Assembly: GCA_900542555.1 (NCBI GenBank)
Contig: UQNU01000080.1
Location: forward strand, 1 to 6,133
Length of the DNA: 6,133 nucleotides
Origin: an uncultured Collinsella sp.
Lineage (GTDB): Bacteria; Actinomycetota; Coriobacteriia; Coriobacteriales; Coriobacteriaceae
Reading direction: 5' to 3'
Part shown: positions 1 to 5,404 of the stretch, in pieces
Layout: each line of letters opens with the position of its first letter
How positions within the stretch are numbered: position 1 is the first letter of the stretch
Program-made: the position numbers and the translations under genes
The notes under the pieces: generated by a model
Database searches by the model: none
The model's input: the letters and a program-made list of their open reading frames with translations, nothing else
What the model was told of the DNA's origin: nothing

Positions 1-47
1 CTACACTTCTAGCTTCGTCGGCAGCGTCAGATGTGTATAAGAGACAG
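1..47 (+). other. Illumina Nextera i5 adapter (sequencing artefact)
   Basis: Positions 15-47 match the 33-nt Nextera read-1 transposase adapter, which ends in the 19-bp Tn5 mosaic end at 29-47 (ATGTGTATAAGAGACAG is visible at 31-47). Positions 1-6 (CTACAC) match the end of the P5 oligo. Positions 7-14 (TTCTAGCT) sit exactly where the 8-nt i5 index belongs and match the Nextera XT index I remember as S515. This is library DNA, not genomic sequence. Genomic sequence starts at 48. Confidence 0.98.
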
Positions 48-107
48 GTGGATGAGGGCGGTACGGTAGCGGATGCTATCGAGCGCCACAACGACCTGAT
101 AGAGTAG
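48..107 (+). CDS. C-terminal fragment of an unidentified gene
   Basis: Only this plus-strand frame is open from the adapter junction; the other two hit stops within about 20 bases. It encodes 19 residues ending ADAIERHNDLIE, followed by TAG at 105-107. The rest of the gene is missing because the insert begins at the adapter junction. The tail is hydrophilic and helix-like, and is too short for a family assignment. The next gene starts 87 nt downstream on the same strand, so the two could be co-transcribed. That this is a real gene end rests on the open frame alone. Confidence 0.45.
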   Translation: MDEGGTVADAIERHNDLIE

Positions 108-182
108 ACGTAAGTATTCGCCGTGCAGCCACAATCGGGGGCAATTCGACCTGAGCGCGACCGCACCGTCACGTCATACGCC

Positions 183-187
183 GGGAG
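183..187 (+). promoter_or_regulatory. Shine-Dalgarno GGGAG for the lipid kinase
   Basis: GGGAG lies 7 nt before the ATG at 195. The alternative in-frame GTG at 123 has no comparable purine-rich motif in front of it, so this site favours ATG 195 as the start. Confidence 0.7.
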
Positions 188-194
188 TCGCCCC

Positions 195-1157
195 ATGCAC
201 GCAACTGATTTTGGTCGCACGCTCATCATCGCCAACCCAGCCGCCCAGTCGGGTGCGGCGCACGAAGTTGCCGAGCGCCTGCAGCGCTTTTTGGACATGA
301 CTGCACGCGCATCCCAGTTTGACCTAGTGCTGACCGAGCGCATGGGGCACGCCAAGGAGCTAGCCGCCCAGGCAACGGGCTATCGCACCGTTATCGCCCT
401 TGGCGGCGACGGCGTGATCCACGAGGTCGTCAACGGGCTTATGACGCAAGAGGAGGACACCCGCCCCGCTCTTGCCATCCTACCCGTGGGCTCTGGCAAC
501 GATTTTGCCCAAACGCTCGGCATCGACGATTTCTCCGGCAAGGATTTTGGCGCGCTGCTCACCTGCGAGCTGCAGCGTCAGGACATCGGGCGCATTCGCT
601 CGTGGAGCCCTGCGAGTGGCAGCGGCGAGGCTACCGTTGAGTACTACGACCAGACGCTCTCGGTCGGCATCGATGCCGCCATCGGCCTGGGTACCACCGA
701 GCTGCGCAAAAAGACGGGCCTCGCCGGCACTCCGCTCTACACCCTATCGGGACTTGAGCAGTTTGGCCTGCGCTATCGCAACTACCCCATGACCATCAGC
801 TTTGATGGCGCGCCCGCCGAGCGCGTGCGGGCGATTATCATGGCCATCCAGCTGGGACCCACCTATGGCTCGGGCTATCGCATCTGTCCCGACGCCGACC
901 CGTGCGACGGCATACTCGACGTCTGCTACGCCTGCGGCCCCGTCCCTCGCGCGGTTGCCCTGCCTATGTTCCTTTCGGCCAAGGACGGCCACCATACCAA
1001 GTTGCCGCCGGTTCGCATGCGCCGCTGCCGCCATGCCGAGCTTACCTTTGAGGAGCCCGACTACCCCATCCAGGCCGACGGCGAGCCCGTTGTCGCCTCA
1101 CGGATCGAGGTCGACATCCTCGCCGGCGCCCTCGAGGTCTGGCACTCCACCCGCTAA
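195..1157 (+). CDS. Lipid kinase, diacylglycerol kinase catalytic (YegS/DagK-like) family
   Basis: This 320-aa protein is a soluble or membrane-peripheral lipid kinase that should transfer phosphate from ATP to diacylglycerol or a related lipid. The N-terminal strand reads RTLIIANPAAQSG (residues 8-20), the usual opening of the family. The nucleotide-binding loop is GGDGVIHEVVNG (70-81). LPVGSGNDFAQTLGI (96-110) matches the family's P-x-GT-x-ND-F-A motif. CPDADPCDGILDV (231-243) and QADGEP (293-298) carry the conserved C-terminal acidic residues, with E297 the likely catalytic base by family analogy. Length is normal at about 300 aa. Two motif threonines are replaced (GGDGV, GSGND), which some family members tolerate. 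ATG 195 is chosen over GTG 123 because it has an SD and gives the usual family N-terminus. The exact lipid substrate cannot be read from the sequence. The gene converges on the release-factor-like gene. Confidence 0.88.
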   Translation: MHATDFGRTLIIANPAAQSGAAHEVAERLQRFLDMTARASQFDLVLTERMGHAKELAAQATGYRTVIALGGDGVIHEVVNGLMTQEEDTRPALAILPVGSGNDFAQTLGIDDFSGKDFGALLTCELQRQDIGRIRSWSPASGSGEATVEYYDQTLSVGIDAAIGLGTTELRKKTGLAGTPLYTLSGLEQFGLRYRNYPMTISFDGAPAERVRAIIMAIQLGPTYGSGYRICPDADPCDGILDVCYACGPVPRAVALPMFLSAKDGHHTKLPPVRMRRCRHAELTFEEPDYPIQADGEPVVASRIEVDILAGALEVWHSTR

Positions 1158-1164
1158 CCCCACC

Positions 1165-1235
1165 TAAGTTGCGGTGAAATAGGGACTGTTTATGCATCTA
1201 AAGCCGCAAAACAGTCCCTATTTCACCGCAACTTA
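1165..1235. repeat. Perfect 27-bp inverted repeat between convergent genes
   Basis: Arms 1165-1191 and 1209-1235 are exact reverse complements around a 17-nt loop (1192-1208). The element fills the space between two convergent stop codons, starting 7 nt after the kinase stop at 1157 and ending 8 nt before the release-factor-like gene's stop codon at 1244. Neither side has a T-run after the stem, so it is not a canonical intrinsic terminator, although such a strong stem may still block or protect transcript ends in both directions. Its inner core (AGTCCCTATTTCAC at 1213-1226) resembles the hairpin at 1650-1680, which suggests a dispersed intergenic repeat family. Confidence 0.85.
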
Positions 1236-1243
1236 TGAGAAGG

Positions 1244-1624
1244 CTATTCGTTGCTGCCCGGCTTGCGACGGTTGGCCTTTTTAATGGCGTTGAAGTGTTT
1301 GTCGTTGAGCCTGCGCTGGCGAGAGCGCTGAGGCACCTTGGTCTTTACGCGTCGGCGCGGCGGACGGCCACGACGCTCAAGCTCTGCCCTCAGCTTACGC
1401 AGACAGCAGCTACGGTTCTGGAACTGGCTGCGGCTCTCACGCGCCGTCACGGTAATTCCCGAAGGAACATGTTTCATGCGCACCGCCGAGTCCGTCGTGT
1501 TCACGCCCTGTCCGCCCGGACCCGTCGCGCGAAACACCTGCACCTCGCAATCGCGCGCCAACTCCTCGGCCGACATCTCGGCATAGCGCGCATACTCACG
1601 CCATCCCATCGTGTTCTCATCCAT
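1244..1624 (-). CDS. Release-factor-like GGQ-domain protein, probable ribosome-rescue peptidyl-tRNA hydrolase
   Basis: This 126-aa protein has one class-I release-factor catalytic domain. FRATGPGGQGVNTTDSAVRMKH (31-52) carries the GGQ tripeptide (G37-G38-Q39), which promotes peptidyl-tRNA hydrolysis in the ribosomal peptidyl-transferase centre. VPSGITVTARESRSQFQNR (53-71) is the following RF-type segment. The codon-recognition domain of RF1/RF2 is absent. The C-terminus (about 84-124) is very basic, with RSRQRRLNDKHFNAIKK resembling the ArfB tail that occupies the empty mRNA channel of stalled ribosomes. The core is closer to RF1/RF2 (VNTTDSAVR, no ArfB-type helical insertion), so C12orf65/MTRFR-like or PrfH-like proteins are alternatives. 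ATG 1624 is chosen for the SD at 1630-1636; the longer frame would translate the upstream terminator. An intrinsic terminator ends about 8 nt before the SD, so expression may depend on read-through from xpt. Confidence 0.85.
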   Translation of the reverse strand: MDENTMGWREYARYAEMSAEELARDCEVQVFRATGPGGQGVNTTDSAVRMKHVPSGITVTARESRSQFQNRSCCLRKLRAELERRGRPPRRRVKTKVPQRSRQRRLNDKHFNAIKKANRRKPGSNE

Positions 1625-1629
1625 ATCAA

Positions 1630-1636
1630 CACCTCC
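1630..1636 (-). promoter_or_regulatory. Strong Shine-Dalgarno GGAGGTG for the release-factor-like gene
   Basis: On the minus strand GGAGGTG lies 5 nt before ATG 1624. This fixes the start there rather than at the upstream in-frame codon at 1690, which lies inside the preceding terminator region. Confidence 0.85.
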
Positions 1637-1644
1637 CCTCATAC

Positions 1645-1680
1645 AAAAAATGTGACAAAGGGAAAGTCCCTTTGTCACAT
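1645..1680 (-). terminator. Intrinsic terminator after xpt
   Basis: Arms 1650-1663 and 1667-1680 form a perfect 14-bp stem with a 3-nt loop. On the minus strand the stem runs into six T (complement of A at 1645-1650). It lies 27 nt beyond the xpt stop codon, where the xpt transcript should end. The SD of the next gene begins only 8 nt after the T-run, leaving no room for a separate promoter. The arm AGTCCCTTTGTCAC (1665-1678) matches 12 of 14 bases of the core of the inverted repeat at 1165-1235. Confidence 0.85.
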
Positions 1681-1707
1681 CGCATACCAATCGCTTGTGT
1701 TGCGCGC

Positions 1708-2286
1708 TTAGGCGAAGGTGATCTCGCCGGTCTCGCAGTCCATATCGGCGATACGGGCCAGGCTCTCAACGCGGAAGCCGCGCTCGCGGAGCTTATCGCC
1801 ACCGCCCTGGAAGCCCTTCTCCACCGCAATGCCAATACCGGACACCTCGGCACCCGCAGCCTCGCAGATCTTGATAAGACCCTCGAGCGCGCAGCCGTTG
1901 GCCAAGAAGTCGTCGATAATCAGGACCTTGTCGCCCTCGGACAGGAAACGCTTACCAACGATGACCGGGTACTCCTTCTGCTTGGTAAAGGAGTAGATGG
2001 TCGTGGCATACTGCTCGCCGTCGAGGTTGATGGACTGCGCCTTCTTGGCAAAGACCACTGGCACACCGCCAAAATGCTGAGCCGCGATGCAAGCCATGCC
2101 AATGCCCGAAGCCTCAATCGTCAGGATCTTGTTGATCTCGACGCCCTCGAACAGACGGGCCCACTCGGCACCCATGTGGTCAAACAGCTCAACGTCGCAC
2201 TGGTGGTTGAGGAAGGCATCAACCTTAAGGACGTTACCGGCCTTTACGATGCCGTCATGGCGAATACGATCCTCAAGCTCCTGCAT
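1708..2286 (-). CDS. xpt: Xanthine phosphoribosyltransferase
   Basis: This 192-aa cytosolic enzyme converts xanthine plus PRPP to XMP and pyrophosphate in purine salvage. It matches the B. subtilis Xpt pattern along its length as I remember it. LKVDAFLNHQ (20-29) is the family's N-terminal signature. TIEASGIGMA (56-65), GVPVVFAKK (74-82) and IYSFTKQ (97-103) follow in order. The PRPP-binding motif is VLIIDDFLANG (121-131), with D125 and D126. GIGIAVEKGFQGG (150-162) and FRVESLARI (171-179) complete the C-terminal half. Length is normal for the family. ATG 2286 has AAGGGG 7 nt upstream (2294-2299). I see no purine-riboswitch consensus in the 157-nt upstream spacer. It lies between the MFS gene and the release-factor-like gene, on the same strand, and ends in an intrinsic terminator. 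Confidence 0.95.
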   Translation of the reverse strand: MQELEDRIRHDGIVKAGNVLKVDAFLNHQCDVELFDHMGAEWARLFEGVEINKILTIEASGIGMACIAAQHFGGVPVVFAKKAQSINLDGEQYATTIYSFTKQKEYPVIVGKRFLSEGDKVLIIDDFLANGCALEGLIKICEAAGAEVSGIGIAVEKGFQGGGDKLRERGFRVESLARIADMDCETGEITFA

Positions 2287-2301
2287 GGCGCAACCCCTTC
2301 T

Positions 2302-2319
2302 CGCGGCAACGATACCGCG
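2302..2319 (-). promoter_or_regulatory. Small GC-rich stem-loop in the xpt leader
   Basis: CGCGG and CCGCG form a 5-bp stem with an 8-nt loop immediately upstream of the xpt SD (2294-2299). It could influence ribosome access. Stems this short are common in GC-rich DNA, and no known riboswitch pattern is attached to it. Confidence 0.25.
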
Positions 2320-2403
2320 CGATTAATAAACGTTGTTCGATAGTCTACCACGGACCGACCCCCGCCCGCCCCACAAGCCGCATCGCACCACAAACCAGTC
2401 TTT

Positions 2404-2439
2404 TTGGGACGGCGCGAATCGTGGCAGACAGCCTCCCAA
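2404..2439. other. Stem-loop just past the MFS stop codon
   Basis: TTGGGA plus GGC (2404-2409, 2411-2413) pair with GCC plus TCCCAA (2431-2439), with one bulged base and a 17-nt loop. The stem begins 4 nt past the MFS stop codon in the minus direction, where a 3' end would be expected. On the minus strand the stem is followed by A rather than T, so it is not a standard intrinsic terminator. I see nothing else recognisable in the 2287-2443 spacer. Confidence 0.35.
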
Positions 2440-2443
2440 CACG

Positions 2444-3748
2444 CTAATGGCGGGCGCGCATCTTCACCAAACGCACCATGGCAAGCGCAAAGCCCACGGC
2501 GGCCACAACCATAAGCACGTAGAACACCGAGCGAAAGCCAAACAGGAACACATCCGGACGTCCTGCAACAAAACTGGTCACGGCCTCGCCCATCGCCACG
2601 CTCATCTGTCCATATAGGATATGCGACGCCACCGTAATGCCGAGCGCCATGCCGGCGTAGCGTGCCAAACTACCCAGGCTGCCCGCAAAGCCGAGCGCCT
2701 CGCGCGGAGCCGAGCCCATGTACAGCGAGTTGTTGGGGCTCTGGAAAATCGACGTGCCACACGACATAAACGCGACACAGCACACGATCACAGGGATAGA
2801 AGAGTGCTCGTCGAGCGTGCTTACCGCAAAAAGACCGCATACGTACACGCCCAGGCCGACCGCCGTGGGGCCCTCGCAGCCAACACGGTCCGAAACCGTA
2901 CCCGAAAGCGGGCCGATAAAGGCATTCACCATCGGCAGCGCCAAAAAGAGCAATCCGGAAATGTCGGAACCAAAGCCGTGGGCGTCCTGAAAATAGAACG
3001 GCAGAATAAACTCGGATGCGCCAATGCCAACGAACACGATGAGCATGCAGGCAAGGTTGATGGTAAAGGCCGAATTTGCAAAGCAGCGACGAGCAGCCTC
3101 GATCAGGGACATGGGACGCTCGCCGGCCTCCGGCTTAACATGCGGCAGCGTATAGAGCCCCACGATAAACGAGATGACGCCAATGGGCAGGTTGATGAGG
3201 AAGATACTCTCCCAGGGAAAGCTTGCCACCAGCATGCCACCGAGCACGGGGCCACACATCATGCCGAGGGCCACGAAGGTCGCGAGAATACCCATAGCAC
3301 GACCGCGTTCGCGCGCCGGAAACGACTCGGTGATGATACCCATGTTGTTGGCCATGGCCGCCGCGCAACCGACGCCCTGAACAATACGTGCCAGAATAAG
3401 AACCTCGAGCGAGGCCGAAAGGCCACAAAGCAGCGAGCCAACCGTAAAGACGATGACGCCCAGCTGGAACACATTCACCTTGCCGCGCACGTCGCCCAGG
3501 CGGCCAAACGGCAGCATAGCCACGCATGTCGCAAGCAGGTACACCGAACTCACCAGCTGAATGCGATCGAGGCCCACGCCCAGTTCCTTTTGCATCACGG
3601 GCAACGCCACGGTCACGACGGTCGAATCCAGGCACACCATAAACGTCATGATGAGCACGGTAAACAGAATCGCCCACTTGTTCTTGCCATGGGTGTCGCC
3701 CTCAAGGGCAATGTGCTCGCGGCGCAGCTGCTCTGCGGTTTTCTCCAT
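2444..3748 (-). CDS. MFS drug/metabolite exporter, DHA2-type motifs
   Basis: This 434-aa integral membrane protein is probably a proton-driven exporter of the major facilitator superfamily. Twelve hydrophobic segments are visible by eye, from WAILFTVLIMTFM (25-37) to FYVLMVVAAVGFALAMV (409-425). LDSTVVTVALPVM (40-52) at the end of helix 1 is the DHA2 signature. GRLGDVRGK (82-90) is motif A. GMMCGPVLGG (162-171) is motif C, typical of antiporters. WESIFLINLPIG (179-190) is the EmrB/QacA-type segment with E where R is usual. GPLSGTVSDRVG (279-290) is the second-half motif-A copy. DHA2 proteins usually have 14 helices and about 470-510 aa, so this one is short. ATG 3748 is preferred over ATG 3754 because of SD spacing. 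The substrate cannot be inferred: the neighbours xpt and metY give no clear clue, and a terminator separates it from metY. Confidence 0.9.
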   Translation of the reverse strand: MEKTAEQLRREHIALEGDTHGKNKWAILFTVLIMTFMVCLDSTVVTVALPVMQKELGVGLDRIQLVSSVYLLATCVAMLPFGRLGDVRGKVNVFQLGVIVFTVGSLLCGLSASLEVLILARIVQGVGCAAAMANNMGIITESFPARERGRAMGILATFVALGMMCGPVLGGMLVASFPWESIFLINLPIGVISFIVGLYTLPHVKPEAGERPMSLIEAARRCFANSAFTINLACMLIVFVGIGASEFILPFYFQDAHGFGSDISGLLFLALPMVNAFIGPLSGTVSDRVGCEGPTAVGLGVYVCGLFAVSTLDEHSSIPVIVCCVAFMSCGTSIFQSPNNSLYMGSAPREALGFAGSLGSLARYAGMALGITVASHILYGQMSVAMGEAVTSFVAGRPDVFLFGFRSVFYVLMVVAAVGFALAMVRLVKMRARH

Positions 3749-3754
3749 ATCCAT

Positions 3755-3760
3755 CCTTTC
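3755..3760 (-). promoter_or_regulatory. Shine-Dalgarno GAAAGG that decides the MFS start
   Basis: GAAAGG directly abuts the first in-frame ATG (3754), leaving no usable spacing, but lies 6 nt before the second ATG at 3748. The second ATG is therefore the more likely start, giving a protein two residues shorter. Confidence 0.65.
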
Positions 3761-3774
3761 GAGTGGCGCAACGC

Positions 3775-3821
3775 AAAAACGGGACCCCGATCGCCTGCAA
3801 ACAGTCGCGATTGGGGTCCCG
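3775..3821 (-). terminator. Intrinsic terminator after metY
   Basis: Arms 3780-3794 and 3807-3821 pair over 15 positions with a single mismatch, around a 12-nt loop. On the minus strand the stem runs straight into five T (complement of A at 3775-3779). The hairpin starts 68 nt past the metY stop codon. It ends 14 nt before the MFS Shine-Dalgarno, so it separates the two genes while leaving no room for an ordinary promoter for the MFS gene downstream of it. Confidence 0.88.
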
Positions 3822-3889
3822 CCTACGGAATCGGAACGAAAGGTCGTCGAAGCTTTCTGCCAGCATCGGCGCCTCGTGCGAACGCTAGC

Positions 3890-5173
3890 CTAGCACTGCT
3901 CGAGCGCCTGCTCAAGGTCGGCAATCAGATCGGCCGTGTCCTCGAGACCGCACGACAGGCGTACCATGTCGGCAGAGATGCCGCAGGCGATGAGCTCCTC
4001 ATCGTTCATTTGGCGATGGGTGGCGTTTGCCGGATGCAAGCAGCAGGTGCGGGCGTCGGCCACGTGCGTGGCGATCTGGGCGAGCTTAAGGCTCTTCATA
4101 AAGGTCTCGGCCGCCGCGCGACCACCGTTAAAGCCAAAGCTCACGACGCCGCAAGTACCGTTGGGCATGTACTTCTGAGCGATGTCATAGTACTTGTCGC
4201 CCTCCAGGCCCGGATAGCTCACGAAGCGTACCTTGGGGTGGCTCTGCAGGAACTTGGCGACCGCCAGACCATTCTCACAATGGCGCGGCATGCGCACGTG
4301 CAGGCTCTCGAGCGAGCTGTTCAGGAAGAACGCCGCCTGCGGGTTCTGCATGGGGCCGAGGTCGCGCATAAGCTGCGCAGTGGCCTTGGTAATAAAGGCG
4401 CCCTCGCGACCGAACTTCTCGGCATAGGTCACGCCGTGGTAGCTCTCGTCAGGCGTGGTGAGACCCGGGAACTTGTCCGCATGGGCCATCCAGTCAAACT
4501 GGCCATGGTCGACGATCACGCCACCCAGGTAGGCCGCATGGCCATCCATGTACTTAGTGGTGGAGTGCGTGACGATGTCGGCGCCCCACTCAAAGGGACG
4601 GCACATCACGGGCGTCGGGAAGGTGTTGTCGACCATCAGCGGTACGCCGTGGTCGTGCGCGGCCTTGGCAAAGCGCTCAATATCGAGCACGGCAAGGGCG
4701 GGGTTAGCAATCGTCTCGCCAAAGACAAGCTTGGTGTTGGGCTGGAAGGCTGCCTCGAGCTCCTCGTCGGTGCAGTCGGGGGCAACGAACGTGCAGGTCA
4801 AGCCCATACGACCCATGGTGTGAGCCAACAGGTTGTAGGTACCGCCGTAGATGGCGGAGCTCGCGACCACGTGATCGCCGGCGCCGGCAACGTTAAAGAT
4901 CGCGAGGAAGTTCGCGGCCATGCCCGAGCTCGTGAGCATCGCTGCGGTGCCGCCCTCCATCTCGCAGATCTTGGCGGCAACCAAATCGCACGTGGGATTC
5001 TGCAGACGGCTGTAGAAATAGCCCGACTCCTCCAGGTCAAACAGCTTGCCCATGTGCTCGGACGTGTCGTACTTCCACGTGGTGGACTGGTAGATGGGCA
5101 CCTGGCGCGGCTCCGCATCTCCCGGGTGATACCCGCCCTGAACACATGTCGTACCGATGGTCTGCTCGCTCAT
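3890..5173 (-). CDS. metY: O-acetylhomoserine sulfhydrylase-like PLP enzyme (MetY family)
   Basis: This 427-aa cytosolic enzyme belongs to the Cys/Met-metabolism PLP family. It probably makes homocysteine from O-acetylhomoserine and sulfide, feeding methionine synthesis. YSRLQNPT (54-61) provides the phosphate-binding Tyr/Arg contributed by the neighbouring subunit in this family. TSSGMAA (81-87) is the PLP phosphate loop. VDNTFPTP (181-188) supplies the pyridine-binding D182. THSTTKYMDGH (202-212) contains the Schiff-base lysine K207. VRLSCGLED (404-412) carries the substrate-carboxylate arginine R405. Length of about 430 aa favours MetY over the roughly 390-aa cystathionine synthases and lyases, though side activities are common and O-acetylserine is possible. 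ATG 5173 is chosen because AAGGGAG lies 6 nt before it; the in-frame TTG at 5179 has no spacing. It is divergent from the redox-protein gene and ends in an intrinsic terminator. Confidence 0.9.
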   Translation of the reverse strand: MSEQTIGTTCVQGGYHPGDAEPRQVPIYQSTTWKYDTSEHMGKLFDLEESGYFYSRLQNPTCDLVAAKICEMEGGTAAMLTSSGMAANFLAIFNVAGAGDHVVASSAIYGGTYNLLAHTMGRMGLTCTFVAPDCTDEELEAAFQPNTKLVFGETIANPALAVLDIERFAKAAHDHGVPLMVDNTFPTPVMCRPFEWGADIVTHSTTKYMDGHAAYLGGVIVDHGQFDWMAHADKFPGLTTPDESYHGVTYAEKFGREGAFITKATAQLMRDLGPMQNPQAAFFLNSSLESLHVRMPRHCENGLAVAKFLQSHPKVRFVSYPGLEGDKYYDIAQKYMPNGTCGVVSFGFNGGRAAAETFMKSLKLAQIATHVADARTCCLHPANATHRQMNDEELIACGISADMVRLSCGLEDTADLIADLEQALEQC

Positions 5174-5179
5174 ATCCAA

Positions 5180-5186
5180 CTCCCTT
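5180..5186 (-). promoter_or_regulatory. Shine-Dalgarno AAGGGAG for metY
   Basis: On the minus strand AAGGGAG lies 6 nt before ATG 5173. The in-frame TTG at 5179 directly abuts it and is therefore an unlikely start. Confidence 0.8.
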
Positions 5187-5283
5187 ACTTGGGTTTTGTT
5201 TTTATTCGGTTCACGATACCGCTACCCTGCACCCCTCTCAACCCATCCCCAAGGTAGGTTATGGGACAAATTGATCAGGGGTA

Positions 5284-5320
5284 TTTATCTCAAGCCTTGG
5301 GCATTTGCTCGATAGATAAA
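5284..5320 (-). promoter_or_regulatory. Stem-loop in the metY leader / divergent spacer
   Basis: Read on the minus strand, TTTATCT (5320-5314) pairs with AGATAAA (5290-5284). CGAGC (5311-5307) pairs with GCTTG (5295-5291) through one G-U wobble. There is a 2-nt bulge and an 11-nt loop. On the plus strand the same wobble becomes an A-C mismatch, so the fold suits a metY-direction transcript. It lies about 110-150 nt before the metY start. I see no SAM-I consensus. No convincing -10/-35 pair was found for either divergent gene in 5174-5404. The outer 7-bp palindromic arms could also be a protein operator. Confidence 0.35.
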
Positions 5321-5392
5321 AATGAGGCATCCATGAAGCTCTCGATGATTACACGCACCGTCATGGGTACCATAGGCGGGTACACCGTGACC

Positions 5393-5398
5393 AAGGAG
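5393..5398 (+). promoter_or_regulatory. Shine-Dalgarno AAGGAG for the redox protein
   Basis: AAGGAG lies 6 nt before ATG 5405, the best-placed RBS in this frame. Upstream in-frame ATGs at 5261 and 5333 have weaker purine stretches. Confidence 0.85.
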
Positions 5399-5404
5399 AC
5401 AACG

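Noticed and set aside
123..194. GTG at 123 as the start of the lipid kinase
   Set aside because: There is no Shine-Dalgarno in front of it, and the extra 24 residues precede the family's normal N-terminal strand. ATG 195 has GGGAG at a suitable distance.
1625..1690. N-terminal extension of the release-factor-like protein to 1690
   Set aside because: The extension would translate the xpt terminator hairpin and bypass a near-perfect GGAGGTG placed for ATG 1624.
1235..2343. Plus-strand open frames antisense to the release-factor-like gene and xpt
   Set aside because: They show the same codon-aligned antisense effect. The real genes on the minus strand have diagnostic motifs and good ribosome binding sites, and the antisense frames have neither.
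2287..2443. Purine riboswitch or PurR-type box upstream of xpt
   Set aside because: A CGAAC-like string near 2335-2340 was noticed, but there is no paired box, no purine-riboswitch core and no convincing terminator/antiterminator pair.
3795..3806. AAACAGTC in the metY terminator loop shared with the 27-bp inverted repeat
   Set aside because: It is an 8-base match only, located in a loop here and in a stem there, with no similarity in the flanks. Chance is sufficient explanation.
2621..5257. Plus-strand 878-codon open frame antisense to the MFS and metY genes
   Set aside because: Its codon boundaries coincide with those of both minus-strand genes (all start at the same position modulo 3). 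In this antisense phase stops arise only from TTA, CTA or TCA sense codons, which are rare in high-GC genes. The translation is rich in R, H, A and G with no recognisable motif, while both opposite-strand genes have clear family signatures.
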